Shown piece after piece: positions 12,861 to 25,302 of a DNA stretch of 64,000 nt. The position numbers and the translations under genes are program-made. Source of the DNA: Lates calcarifer (Eukaryota; Chordata; Actinopteri; Centropomidae); NCBI RefSeq assembly GCF_001640805.2, contig NC_066833.1, positions 13,224,183 through 13,288,182 of the forward strand, written 5' to 3'. The notes under the pieces were generated by a model. It was given only the letters and a program-made list of their open reading frames with translations. It did no database searches and was not told the DNA's origin. Position 1 is the stretch's first letter, and every line of letters starts with the position of its first letter.

Positions 12861-15800
12861 ATAAGCAAACTAAATATTGACAAATTCAGGGAGATTCATG
12901 AGAAAAGATCATAAGGGTCACTGTGGCTTTGCTGATATCAGTGACGTGCTGAGAGGACGAGGATGACATTTCAGCTTGCAATAAGTCAGCCTCCACAGAG
13001 CACTACTGACTGACTGACTAAATGAGTGTCATTGTGAGACATTTCCTGAGACCAATCATCAAAATAATTGAACCTTTCATCCAAGTGCTTCAGCCTGGTT
13101 CTGTCATCTATTTCCAATTCCAGTTGCAAAGACCCCCTTTATCTGGAGTTGGTAGATGTGAGTGGTGGCTATAACTCAAGGAGATGGAGTAAGAGGGAGA
13201 AGAAGCGGAAAGGAGAGGGTGCCCGGCTTTTGTATGAACAGTAAAATGAAATATACACCTGACGTTCAGAGAAGACAATTTTTTTTTTCTTTGAATTTGG
13301 CTGGTAGAAATGGAATATATAATGAGGCTATATTTAGGGCTTGATAACATGACTGCACTGAGTAATGAAACAGCGAAGGTGGAGATTCATTACCTGCCGC
13401 ATTATGATTTAATCAAACTGCACAAAATTATATTAATTTTTCTCAGACAAAGGGCTCCTTCATATCTGGCCTCTTCCCCCCTTGAGCCTGCATGAGGTCA
13501 GTGGTGTCATAGAGAAACTCTTGCAGCAATGGATATGAGGGAGGGATCGTGAAATGGATGTGACTGAATTTTAGTTTAGTTTTCCAAGGTGCTAATCCAA
13601 CATTAGTTTGCCTAATCACTGGGATGTGTCAGCCTTTCATTATAAATCCGATATCAACCATTTAATTCCATCAACCTGTGGCTTTACTTAACTGAATCTA
13701 CATTATTTAATTATTGAATGAATAAAAAAGTGGTGTATACAAAGTCCTAAACCTGCATTTTGATCTGATCTCCAACAAGTATGTAAGAAAGAAAGAACTC
13801 TTCCACTTTGTTACTATTACTACCATGTTTCATGACCCAGTACTAGTCAGAAATCTATTTTTCTCAGCCTACACTGTGTAAGCTATGTCTGCTTTGTTTT
13901 AAATCACCTACACAGACATACATTAGATATGTATAGACATGAATATGGACCTAGCTAGCCAGTAGCTCCTTATACAGGTCAGCAGGGCAAACACAGGGAA
14001 ATAGCTGGAAAAATGGGTCTCACCTGTGAATGTGCTTAAGGGTTCATTTTGTCCCAGTACAGTTTCTCTGACTGCATGGTTTCACTTTAATTTGGCAGTA
14101 GATTTTGGAAATGTCAACGCAGGACAGTATATTAGAATTTGCCTTGACGTTTTGTTTTACTTCATTCATTTGGTCTGACATTGTGTTAATGTTATAGGAG
14201 GGTATTATGGTTTATTTTGCCCTCACCAAGTAGGATACAGAGTGACATTTCAAACCTGTTTTTCAAAGTGGAAACAGAAATGTCATTGAAAGAGTTGTTA
14301 TTTTTGTCAACTTATAACAATATGTACCAACAAGTCCTCCAAATTCACGAAAAACAAAATGTGTATCTTTTTATGAATGTAGCAAGGGAGCTAGCTTGCT
14401 ACATAGGAGTATGACATCCCCATCGTGACCCTAAACTCTAGTACGTTGCTTCAACTAAGCAAACTCCAACTGCTGATGAAGATCATATGATACAATCTAA
14501 AGTTTCAGAAATGCTACAAAATGGACTTTGTGGATAACATTGTTTAAAACTGCTTCCAAGTTCTATCTTACTATTCACTGTCATTATTGACCGTCTTAAA
14601 ATAAACTGTGTGTTTCAGAATTGCCTGAATGTCACTGGCAAAATATTGTCACAGTATCATTGCATGAGTTACCCCTTGATTCCCAGTATGTGTCTATCAG
14701 CATGTCTCTGTGTGCCAAGTAAATTTTTCTGCCAAAGAAGATTGTTTGTTAATACCACTGACCCGGTTATGCTTGCTGTCACTGCAATACCTTGTTGAGA
14801 TGCACACTTTGCAAGGTAAACAGTGTTCTAAGGGATCCTAAATGAGGTAATCCAGCAGCGGCCTCTCCTCCTCTTGCCCCAGGCAGGGTTTTGAATGTGA
14901 GAACTGTTACACACCCTCTTTTATGTTAATCTGTTCCTCTGGCTGCAAAATAAGAACCACATGTCTGGCAGAGAGTGCTTCAGAGTCCACTGACAGACTG
15001 GTCTTTCATGGAGTGGATGCTGTAGGCCCTGGCAGAGACACTGAAAGGCCAAGGCAGACAATCTTGGTTGGCAAGATCTACCGAGATATTGAAAGATGTG
15101 GTTATTTAATACACTTGACTAGAATGCCAGACTTGCAAAGATCAAAACAAATCCGTGAGAACTCATACAGTACTACGTCTTTCTTCCTGCCACCTAATTA
15201 CCCTCATACACCCACACTCTCTCCTCCTGACTGTCTTGTCCTGATTGCATTTAATTGATTCACATGTAGCATGCCTACACCTTATGTGTTATAGGTTGAC
15301 TGGCAACTATTTGAATAGCATACTGTCACTCTTTAGGGCACTGTTTAGACACGTAAATTGGGAGGTTTGAAAGAAATCGTAAATGTGGACAAACCTGCTG
15401 AGCTGAGTGCTCACTGTTTCTGTTTTAAACTAACTGTACAGAAGGGGTTTAAATGAACCTGGACCATGGGTGTAATATACAAGCAAATGTCAATATCACA
15501 TTTGAAAATTTGGGTGTGATGCAATGACTTTAGATATAGGGCCTACGAGTAAAGTGACAACCCTGACTCCAACCACTTTAAGTAAATCCACCCCTTTCCT
15601 CATCCCTCAATCTCACTTTATGTCCAAGAGTTTTTATAAGAACCAACTCTTCCTTCTGGTCAGAGCATCGATTTGCCATCCACTTGTCTGTTACAATGTA
15701 GTGTTATTCAAGCAACTATAAGCTCCTAGATGTGTTATTCTAATTAAATCTATAGTGTAGTTTACTTCTTTGACAGCCCATTCTCTAAGTTATCCATCTC

Positions 15801-16870
15801 ACCCTTGAAACAGAGTGGTACTCACTCTGTGTAATTGAAAGATTTCCCTGGAAGTGCTCCAGGCTTTAATGTGTCTAGTATTTGCAGTTCAGGGCTGTTT
15901 TCCTATTTCTTTTGCACTTCTAATACAGTAGCCATCTTGTTGGGATTCATACCAGCAATAGATCTTTCAAAACAGCAAACAATTGGCCATTACAGTTATT
16001 GTTTCCCTGAAAGCTATGCATTTGCCATATACATTTAATGACTAAAAAGCAGGGAAAAAACTGCCAGTTATTTTCTCTCATGCGTGTTCTTAAAATGACA
16101 CTTTAATTGTAAGATATTGGTTTGTTTTATCATGTTTTATTATTTTTTTATTGAATAAGAGCATTATTGTGGTGTATTAGCTTTATTTCAGTTACAATAT
16201 ATAGTTAGTTGTGAACCATTAACCAATTATATTAAACAGAAGTATTACAAATTCCTTTCCAGATAATTATGAGACATACGGTCTCCTATATCTCACTCAA
16301 AAAAGCATGTACCCACTCAGTGATGCACATGGGAGGGCAATACAGCGCAACCTGATCCCTACTGTAGGTTTACTTAACCAACACTATAAGCACAGTGCAA
16401 TTATACCTATTTTCTTGTGATAATACCATCTGTACCACTCATAAAGGCTTTCCTCAGTCCTCTCACCTAAAATTATTACCAGACCAAACAGAAACATTCA
16501 AAAGAGAAAGGCAATACTGTTTGTTTAGCCGGCGACCAACCATGGCCAATTCTCTGTGCACCGAGCATACAGCCACATGAGAAAGGAGTGGGAGCTAATG
16601 GAGAAAGGGATTGCAGACGTGAGAGGGCAGCGGTGGGCTGAGAGTATACATGTGTAACCCATTTCACAGAACCACGCCAGGGGAAATATCTACCAAACTC
16701 TCAGCTCCTATTTCCATAAGATTAATTCAAGGAGAAATAATAACAAAACTGCAGCACTTGTTAATTGGGTCATATTTCAACACTTGCACAAACCCGTCCA
16801 TTAATGATATTAAAACACACAAGAGTGAAATGTTTTTCTTATAGCTTGCCAAAGTAGGGGCTTCCCCAAG
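12861..16870. other. Gene-free stretch
   Basis: AT-rich, few simple repeats. A frame at 14923-15258 is open on the plus strand without protein features. No promoter or exon signals that I trust. Confidence 0.65.
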
Positions 16871-16872
16871 TG

Positions 16873-16905
<33 letters not shown>

Positions 16906-16906
16906 G
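16871..16906 (+). repeat. (CG)n-(CA)n alternating purine-pyrimidine tract
   Basis: Thirty-six bases alternate strictly, starting TGCACGCGCGCGCACACA and continuing as CA. The CG core plus CA tail is a favourable Z-DNA sequence. Confidence 0.97.
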
Positions 16907-17232
16907 AGAAGGCTGGGGGTGAAAGAGATTGTCTTAGGTCCAAAACAACCTGCTCAAGCTTTACACGAGCCTAAATCCAGTCCACAGAGAAGTTTGGATA
17001 AGTCTTTACATCTTTGTGGGAATATACAGTAGAAGGTGGAGTGGATCACTTGCTCATTTCCTCTTCCTGTTTCTTTCCCTCAGGTTTATGTGTGTGTATA
17101 TGTGTGTAAGACTATGTCCCCTGTCTGAGCCTGGGTAGTGGTCATTAACAACGGAGGGCGTTATTGAACGTCTCAGTGGTCATTTCCCTTCCTAATACCT
17201 GCATTTACCACTTGAGCCTTTAATTTCCACTC

Positions 17233-17277
17233 CATATACACACACACACACACACACACGCATACACACACACACAC
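17233..17277 (+). repeat. (CA)n microsatellite, interrupted
   Basis: About 45 bp of alternating pyrimidine-purine: CATATA then CA units, one CGCATA interruption, then CA again. Confidence 0.97.
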
Positions 17278-18144
17278 TGTTTACCCACTGGTTGGAAGGT
17301 GTTCTCTCAAGGAAAGTTTGGAGCAGCTGTGAGAACATGAATGACTAGACTCCAACCAACCATGCAATTACTTGATTACTACTGTAATTACTACTTAATT
17401 AACAGTGAGCCATTCCACCACCTACAAATTAAAGTTACAATCCTTAAGAATTTCATCATCTTAATCACAGTTTTTGATACAAATTATTACTATTATTTTT
17501 ATATTACCTCTCTGTGTAGTAGTTTGCATTGTCAGTGGCAGAGTCCACCATTCCTGCAATCAATTTAAATGGTGAGCGCGTGCACAAAGGAGTCACAGGA
17601 ACTAACACATGCACACACTGGATGAAAACCAGCAGACAAGAGCCTCCTCTGCCATCAATGTCTATAAATTTGCTCAAGCAGGAATTAAAATACTGTACCA
17701 TGCTTGTTATGCTGGGGTGCTACGTTTAAGATTCTGGAATACAGGGGTCAGTGCCATCTGAAGCCCCCTTGCACAAACAACAGCTCTACACTCCCATTAG
17801 CTATGCAAATCCAATCTGTGAGTGTTGATTGTTTAAGGGATAGAAAGAAGCTGGAAGTCTTATCCAGGATCCAGTTCAGCCTTTACCCTTTCTTTGCCTC
17901 TCTTTCTCGGTCTCTCCGCCTCTCTGTAACCCTGTATTGCTCATCTCCTACATTGCAGGTGTCTTTGTGCGTGTCTCCCCTCACTGTAGCCTGGTTTAAC
18001 CAAAGACATTGTCTTGGCTCCTTAAGTAATTTCTCTCCCTGCCACTGTCACACAATGGCCCCCTACCAACAACTGTGTTACGGCTGCTCAACTGTACAGG
18101 CACTGCTATGCCAGCACAGATTGAGACCATGCTACAGGAATTAG

Positions 18145-18145
<1 letters not shown>

Positions 18146-18181
<36 letters not shown>
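18146..18181 (+). repeat. (CA)18 microsatellite
   Basis: Perfect, uninterrupted dinucleotide run. Confidence 0.98.
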
Positions 18182-18182
<1 letters not shown>

Positions 18183-20689
18183 CAACTACAACAAGTGCCA
18201 CCTGCACGCACACAACATGCACACATATACACACACAAAGAAAAGCACACTCTTACTGCCAAGTGAATCGTTGGATTTGCATCTCATTTCACCGGTGTGT
18301 GTGCATTAGTTTTAGTGTGTGTGATTTTTTTTTATAGCTCTTTGAATACCTTGGTGGCGCACAAAGGCTTTCTCTCTCCCTCTCTCTCTCTGGAAAGGCC
18401 TGCACCATTGCAATAGGGAACAGATTTAGATGCGCAGTGACAGCTTAATAAACTGGATGTCTTTGGATGCCTCCATCTGCAGGAGGAGGTGTCTGGGTGG
18501 CTCAGGGAGCTGCTCAAGATGCATCAATAGGAGGAGGATCTTTCTCTGGTGGTGCTAAGGCCTACACAAAGCCCACACTGGCTGACCTACAAAATGGTGG
18601 TCAAGATGGGGCTTTATGTTCAAGGGCTGAAAGGGAGGAGAGGTCTGATTAGTAGGTTAGGGAGAGTTCAGTGGCTCTGTAAGGCTCTGGAAGACCTGCC
18701 GACTGGGGTTTGAATAGACCTGGTGGCATGGTAAACAGGCTCAATAGGAATTCAAGGCGAGGGGAGGGGAGCAATGGTGCTAGATGGGAGGGGAAACGCT
18801 TGTCTGGGTTCAGGGAACCCTCACAGGAGCTGTGTAGAGGGCACTGGCCCTGAGTCTAAGACCCATTGAGAGTGAAGCTCTGCAAAAATGGGGCTCCATG
18901 GCAGGGTGTTAAACCAATCCCACTTCACAGCTAACCTCCCATTTATTCATTATCAAAGCAGGAAAAGAGATCATGATCATAAGAGCCTTGGAGCAAACTC
19001 AAGATAAGTTGTGAATAATTTTTATTACACTAAAAAACTACACACAAACAGGAGCATTCAGGAAAATCTTCCACATTAAACACCTTGTCTCAATATTTGA
19101 CATCTATTCTTACAGTGCTAAACCAAGTTTGGACAAAAGAGAGACCCAACCAAAAACCATTAACAGTGTTGGGCTTTTATCAACTGCTGAAACTATTGTT
19201 CGGTGCCAACCAATTGCCAAATTATCCTCATCCTCCTCACCTTTTTCTCTTACCAGCCCTTTCTCTCTCTCTCACACACGCGCGCACTTTTGTTCTTCCA
19301 TCCTACACTTTTGTTCTTCCATCCTACATTTCATCAGCACTGTACACATCTCTGATTTTGTTTTTGCCATTGTCCAACAAAAATTGTTTTGGGACTCTCT
19401 GGGGTCCCATTTGAGTCCTATGTAATGTAGCATTTTCTCTTTTTTCATTAAATTCAAAATAGGACCCATCCCAGGAGGAGAGGAGGAGCGTAGAGAGAGG
19501 GAGAGAGAGAGTGAGAGATAAAAGGCTGCCTCCAACTATTGTGCTCAGCCACATACGTAAGTTGAGATCTCTCTCTCTCTTTCTCTCTGTCTGTCATGCA
19601 GTGTGATACTGGGAGGGTCAAACTTGTTGCAAAGCTTCTTTATTAGGATAATTATGAGTAGCAGACATGCTTGTCCTCTCTACAGTTATTCTATTCTTTC
19701 CTCTTTTTTTCAATCATTTTTATACAGCACTGAATAATAACACTGTTCATTCACTGCAGTGCATTCTAACTAGTGGTGTTGTTCTTCATCCCTGCTGCTC
19801 TGTATCCTCTCTAACTGCTTTAACAAGAGATCCATCCATCCTCCTTCCCCATCTCAGGGTCATTCATGGAGTTCAGCACCAGTCCTCCCAGCTCAATCAG
19901 TGTGAATTAGGTGAGCTGGAATGGGGATTTCTCAGTACCTTCTGCTGTGCTCCAGTGTCCAGCAATTATGCTAATGCAAAAGCGGTGGCCCTGTATGCGT
20001 AGCCCCAGGCCAGAGCAAGTGGACCACTCCCCATTCAGGCGCTTAACCCCAATCTAATGCTCCATTAGTGCCACAATACTATAGCTCTCAGTTTAAATGC
20101 TAACTGACTGCTTTTCTTGTGCAGACAGGCCAGAAGCACACACAGAAGTCTGTTAGTAATCCACTCTTTAAATCTCAACATGTGTTTGTTTGAATGGGTT
20201 TCCATGAGACCAGAATGAACAATAGTATGATTACCATACTATGCAAATGAGGACATGCTGAGCAAAGATACTGGTGCAGAAACTTCAAAGACACTTATAT
20301 CTTGTTTCTCAGTGTGTGCATTATGTTGTGTATGTATATTGGTCTGTGAGTTTGTTGAGAAGTTTGTTCTGCAGCATGGGCATCATGATTCTCAATCTAT
20401 TCTTTGTTATTTGGGGGAGGATGGTTAACCTCTCACTCTTTAATGGAAGAACTGAAACAGTCAAAACACTTCAGCGTTATAGAGCTCTATGAAAAGAAAG
20501 AAAATAACAATTTGCTCCCTTCAATACCAAACATCCATTATTCAAGTGAAATCATACCCATGCTGCTTGTGTACTAGCACTGTCATGAATCTAATATCTC
20601 AGCCTGTGTGGACATCTCCTAATGAGTCTGTCTGGGCCTGTTTTCCAATAATATCCTTGGATGCTACCTAACACTGTGACAACACCAGT
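18182..20689. other. Gene-free stretch rich in simple sequence
   Basis: CA/CT/GA tracts at 18.2-18.4, 19.26 and 19.49-19.59 kb and the 21 bp duplication. 18.5-18.9 kb is GC-richer and purine-biased with no clear exon. Confidence 0.65.
19286..19327 (+). repeat. Perfect 21 bp tandem duplication
   Basis: The unit beginning ACTTTTGTTCTTCC occurs twice head to tail without a mismatch, just after a CT/CA/CG simple tract. A perfect recent duplication, probably replication slippage. Confidence 0.97.
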
Positions 20690-20960
20690 CTGGAGCCTTA
20701 GCTTTTTCTTCAGAGCGAGACAGAGTGGAAACCATTATTAAATTCCAAAAGAGATTCTCATTCTGAGCCAGACTTAGCTCATTAAATTAAAATGACGAGG
20801 ATCTTTGTTTGCTGCAACAACAGAAGATCCTGCTAATTGTCTTTTTGATATGAGGAGCTCTCGACTCCAAAATAAATCAATCCAACTTTTTAAATAAGCC
20901 ACAGGAGCTGTGAGGCACTGATTTTGAACGCAGTGTGTGAACTCGCACCCCTGTAGAAAA
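20690..20960. promoter_or_regulatory. Possible conserved non-coding island
   Basis: Repeat-free 270 bp with ccattattaaattcc, ctcattaaattaaaatg, ctgctaattgtc and aaaataaatcaatcc. Many AT homeodomain cores and no open frame. Confidence 0.27.
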
Positions 20961-21288
20961 GTAAATTGATTGTTGATGTTCAGCTTGAAAAAAAGAAGTA
21001 CAGTGTATTATTCCGGCGCTGCTCTGTTCATGTAAAAGATTCTCACCAGTGTATGTTTGATATTATTTTGACTTCTGCAGTTCAGAAAAAAAAAAAAATC
21101 TTTCATAAGAAAGGAGCTGGGGTAAAATATAATACATGATGTTACACCAATGGAATATCTAAGTCTGATGAAGCCTGTTAAAAGCCTCATCCCTGCACGG
21201 CCTTTCTTCGTTTGTTTTGGACAAACCAGAGTTCAGTGTGGTTAAGCTGAACCCGCTAGCCCACATCTCTTGGCTCAGAGGGCGCTCC

Positions 21289-21345
21289 TGTGCGTGTGTG
21301 CGTGTGTGTGTGTGTGTGTGTGAGCGTGAGTGCGTGTGTGCGTGC
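21289..21345 (+). repeat. (TG)n tract with CG interruptions
   Basis: TG units interspersed with CG and GAG units (tgcgtgtgtgcgtg... and ...gagcgtgagtgcgtg). Faces an AC run 118 bp to the right, giving an imperfect inverted pair. Confidence 0.95.
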
Positions 21346-21462
21346 AAACAGGATTTATCTAGCATGTCGTACACAAGGTTGTGGTGACTGGCAATCTGGA
21401 TGACCACAGTGGGAAACTAAGCCTCACAATATAGTGGAGACTCTCCCTCTCTCTCACTGAAG

Positions 21463-21489
21463 ACACACACACACACACACACACACACA
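21463..21489 (+). repeat. (AC)13 microsatellite
   Basis: Perfect AC run, complementary in sense to the TG tract at 21.3 kb. Confidence 0.97.
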
Positions 21490-22409
21490 GAGGGGGAAAA
21501 AACAGTGAGAGAAAGATGCTAGAAAATCCTATTTGCTTTGTGCTTAGACATGGTATCCTAGACCCACACAAACACTGCATCTGCTAAAAACACTAAGCTG
21601 TGGCTTTCTTTTTCTGTCGTATACACACATAGTATTAGTCTACACACACATATGTACACCATATTGGGTCATGTTCAACAGCTCTACACCAGTGCGATTA
21701 TTTGTTGGCACCACTGATAGTGAGACAAGCTGTGAGGAGTAAATCTGTGAAGCAGATGAGGTGTGCGACATTGCACTCTCTTTTCATTTCCATAAAAATA
21801 TTTGTATTCAAATTATTAAATTATTAATTGTGGTGAAAGGCTTTTAGTGGACAAAATTTGACCCACATCTTTGTTGTTTTGCTTCAACTTATAGCTGATA
21901 CACACTCACCCAAGTTATTACTTCTCACATTTCAAGAATCCACTCAAAACTCACACTCTCCATCTCCCTACACCCTTCCTCTCTGTTCTACTTCTCTATT
22001 TCTCTTACTAAATATATACTGTGTTTATAAAAGCAGTTCAAACCAGCAGTTATCAATTACCACTTCAGTCTTCCCTCTCCTTGCTCGCTGTCTCGCCCTT
22101 CAGTCAGCTATCTCACACACAGGCACGCACACACACTCACACTCTTTCTGGGGGTTTTGGCCAACGCAAGCAGAAACACACCTCTCCACAAGGACAAAGT
22201 AGTTGTTTTCCACCCTTTCCTGCTCCAGTCAGCAGCAAAAAATTAATATTCTCTCACGTCAAGCCGTACTTGAGGAACATGTGAAAGCAGAGGGGTGTAT
22301 TTATAGAGCCTGTTTTGACATGCAACCTTTTCTTTCAGCTGCTTCCTAGTTTTCTCTACCATATGGCTCTGCCACTCCATTGTCTTTAAATCATATTCTC
22401 TGTCAGATG

Positions 22410-22438
22410 ATCTATCTATCTATCTATCTATCTATCTA
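22410..22438 (+). repeat. (ATCT)7 microsatellite
   Basis: Seven exact tetranucleotide units followed by aggatctactttatctatcag, which retains degenerate units. Confidence 0.98.
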
Positions 22439-22738
22439 GGATCTACTTTATCTATCAGCTATGAGTGTGTGTGTGTCATTTTATCATTTCATTTCAGCTC
22501 TATTTCATGGGAAATACAACAGTGCACAATGGAAATTACAAACTTTTCCTATAAAGCTAATGGTTTTGTACACTGGTGACTTCAGCCTGCCAATATGCAA
22601 ACAATGGAGGTAATTAAAATACTCAAAAACCCCTTAGCAAAACTGCCACAATTTGCTTCAAAAATCATCACTCTCTGAGTCATAACTTTATCAAATCTTG
22701 AGACACAAACAAGAGACACACATTTCGGTGTGACTTAC

Positions 22739-22863
22739 ATTTTCCGTGGATGTAACGTCTCCGACATTTCCGACGTCCATCGCGAATATCCATCCATAAA
22801 AATCACAGAAATCACAGAAAACGGTGGTCCGTAAAACTCCAGAACTTCCTTGAGAATTATCAT
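22739..22863 (-). CDS. Candidate first coding exon (5' end of an unidentified gene)
   Basis: On the minus strand an ATG at 22863 (A at -3) opens a frame of 41 codons plus 2 nt that runs without a stop into a textbook splice donor, GTAAGT, at 22738-22733. The peptide begins MIILKEVLEF and has no recognisable domain. Two other frames are also open to the same donor: from ATG 22780, which has the best Kozak context (GCGATGG) and would give 14 codons in phase 0 (MDVGNVGDVT...), and from ATG 22793. The true start therefore cannot be fixed. Short upstream ORFs precede it in the presumed 5' UTR. A good acceptor (ttcttctttgcag, ending at 22930) raises the alternative that 22739-22929 is a second exon. 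The segment is CpG-richer than its surroundings and lies about 200 bp inside a housekeeping-type promoter motif cluster. No downstream exon was recognised between 1 and 22.7 kb. It could also be a non-coding RNA exon. Confidence 0.35.
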
Positions 22864-23040
22864 GCTTTTAAGTTGTCTTGGGCATCAATATAATTCAGTG
22901 ATAATCATCTGTACGTTCACTGGTACACTGCAAAGAAGAACCGCGAATGCGAAGGCATATGTTTAATCGTGCCAATTTGACAAAATTCAACTAAATATAG
23001 GCTGAACAAAACGGGCTCAAGTTGTAGTCCACAGTATAAC

Positions 23041-23110
23041 TCACAGAATCCATAGCAACATTACACTTCCTGTTTATGCCCCCCGAAGCATTATGGGAGT
23101 TGAATTTACA
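23041..23110 (-). promoter_or_regulatory. Candidate TATA-less promoter: ETS, ZNF143/STAF-like and X-box-like motifs
   Basis: Within 70 bp there are ccatagcaac (reverse complement GTTGCTATGG, an RFX X-box half-site type), acacttcctg (an ETS site) and gcattatgggagttg, which closely resembles the ZNF143/STAF core in reverse orientation. This combination is known from promoters of broadly expressed vertebrate genes. The neighbouring 22.74-22.96 kb contains clustered CpGs (for example cgacgtccatcgcg), unusual in this CpG-poor window. The candidate first exon with a GTAAGT donor lies just to the left on the minus strand, which sets the proposed direction. I see no matching exon on the plus side, so bidirectional use is unproven. 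Confidence 0.5.
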
Positions 23111-25302
23111 TATATTAAGTTACAGCATATTTATTTACCAAATAGGAATAAGACAAAGAATGATAATTGGAATCGCAAGATCTATTAATGATAATTTTTT
23201 TAATGCTAACATTAATAGATTTTGCAATTACGTTTTGTGTATATTTTTCCATACAGCCACCACACCAAAACAGCTACTTTTGAGAGACAAGAAATATTCA
23301 TTTTCTGTCAGGCCTGTGGGTGGGTATGGGGTGTTTGACTGACAGATTAACAGGTTGAGCCGGGGCAGAGGCACAGAGAGACAAAGTAAACAAACTTGTA
23401 CTGGTAACTGTAACCTGCAATTTAATTTCCTTTGGAATTTAAACAAATTAAAAATGTTACAGCAGTCAAAGTTAAAACCACTGCCACAACAAAGTAAGAG
23501 TTGGTCAAGTTTTGGCACCGTGCACAGGTCCTTGGAGCCATATTTTTATAACAGCACATGGCATGGGCTTTTGCTTGTGAGATGGTATTTTTGTCAGGAG
23601 CACAGGGTTTTGCCCTTTTTATGTGCCTGTTTTTGTAGAGTATGGCTGAGTTAAGTTTGGTGAGTAGTATTAAAGCATTTGAATAAATTATTAATGGCTA
23701 ATTTTTCTGATGTGTGCTGTCTCTTTTTTACACTCTGATGCTAAGCTTACAGTTAGGCCCTACCCAGTCATGGGTTTATTGTAGCTCCTCCTGTGAATAA
23801 CACCAGTTAAGCATGACTTATAATGCTGTGCTTATAACTCTAAGCTGGACACTGGCTTGTGTTTGGGAATGTGAATGGAATGTAGTTGCATCTAAAAAAG
23901 ACAGTGAGAAAAAAGAAAAAAAGATTTATGCAGGAAGCAAACAACTGTTGGTGGCAATTTGCATCTTTTGTTCACTCTTCAAAGTGAATCATGTCTGCTG
24001 TGTCCTTGCCTCATTCTCTACAGCCTATATGGAGATGAAGACACAGAGAACCAAAGAAAACATTTCTTTCTCTGCATTTCTCACCCTCCATTTATTCCCT
24101 TCTTCCCTCACTTTCACAAAGGATGGGACCATTACAAATGTCACGTTGACAGGTGGGAACTATCCATCACCCTATTAGAGCTTGGGTTTGTGGGATTTGT
24201 AGCCACCCAGTTCACAGCATTACTAAAGCGTGGGTGGGCTAAACAAGCAGCACAATTAGTCCCAGTCATTGGTGGGAAGGACCACAAAATGCAAACATAT
24301 AAGTATTCAAGTATCACTTTCAAAACAGGACATTGTTTTAAATTTACTTACGATAATTATAAATTTACTGATCAAAAATAGCAGCACATGTACAGATATA
24401 CAAATCTAAGACGAAGTGAGGGCAAACTATGTTCTAACTGAAACACATACAAACTGTTGCACTCACAAAGTATGAATCCAGTTATCTGTGGTGATTAAAT
24501 GACCATTCCAGTTTATTTGGGCTTAGATCAGTAAGTCTGGACTTTTGTTTCACTGTACTCAATTTAGCTATATTCTCTACCACTTTATTTGGGAGTGACC
24601 TCACATTGGCTTTCTTGACAACCAGTCATCCAATCAACTTCAAACTTTGAGAGTGTGTTGCTGAGGACCTGAGGAAATGCAATGTCAACTGTGAGGTGTT
24701 TTGGACGAGCAATTCTTGAGAAAGCTTCAGACATCGCACTTGCACATGTTACATGACTTGAAGGCAGAACTACACTGTGAGGGCTGTGTAGCACCTGGAC
24801 AATTTACAGCACACACACACCAGAAAGAAATGTAGAACTTGTCTCTGATGGCACTTTCTACTCCGTCACCTAGACACTGTCAGAGTGTAGCAGCCAACTC
24901 CAGTGGTGACCACACACACTGCAGTCCTTACAGACAGGAACATTTTATGAATGGAGGCACTGCTATTAGTGATGGAGGCACTGATGAGCAAAAAGACAAA
25001 CAGCAAGAGATGGTCAACTAACTGAGCACTAATGAAACACTCTGCGGTCACTGTCATTAGGATAAGTAACAGTTGAGGTCTGCAGGAAAAACATCTCTAT
25101 ATGCATAATTCATGATTAATAAACTGTCATAAAAATTTGCACAACTCTACATATGTACACACATAACAGTACACTCCTCCCAGTGGAGCTGTTTGGTCGC
25201 TGTCATATACCTTGTTTGCAAAGTGTTGAACTTTGTCCAGCTCATTTTCTCTGTGTTTGTGTGTGTTCGTGTGTCTACTTACTTATTATAATACCCGCCA
25301 GC
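23111..25302. other. Gene-free stretch right of the candidate promoter
   Basis: No plus-strand first exon was found, so the promoter is not shown to be bidirectional. 24.58-24.85 kb (catccaatcaacttcaaac..., gagaaagcttcagacatc) has the feel of an old interspersed repeat, but no second copy is in the window. Confidence 0.6.

Noticed and set aside
17704..18144. 146-codon plus-strand frame
   Set aside because: Cysteine/serine/leucine-rich, no domain, no splice context, and it runs up to a CA repeat; a chance frame.
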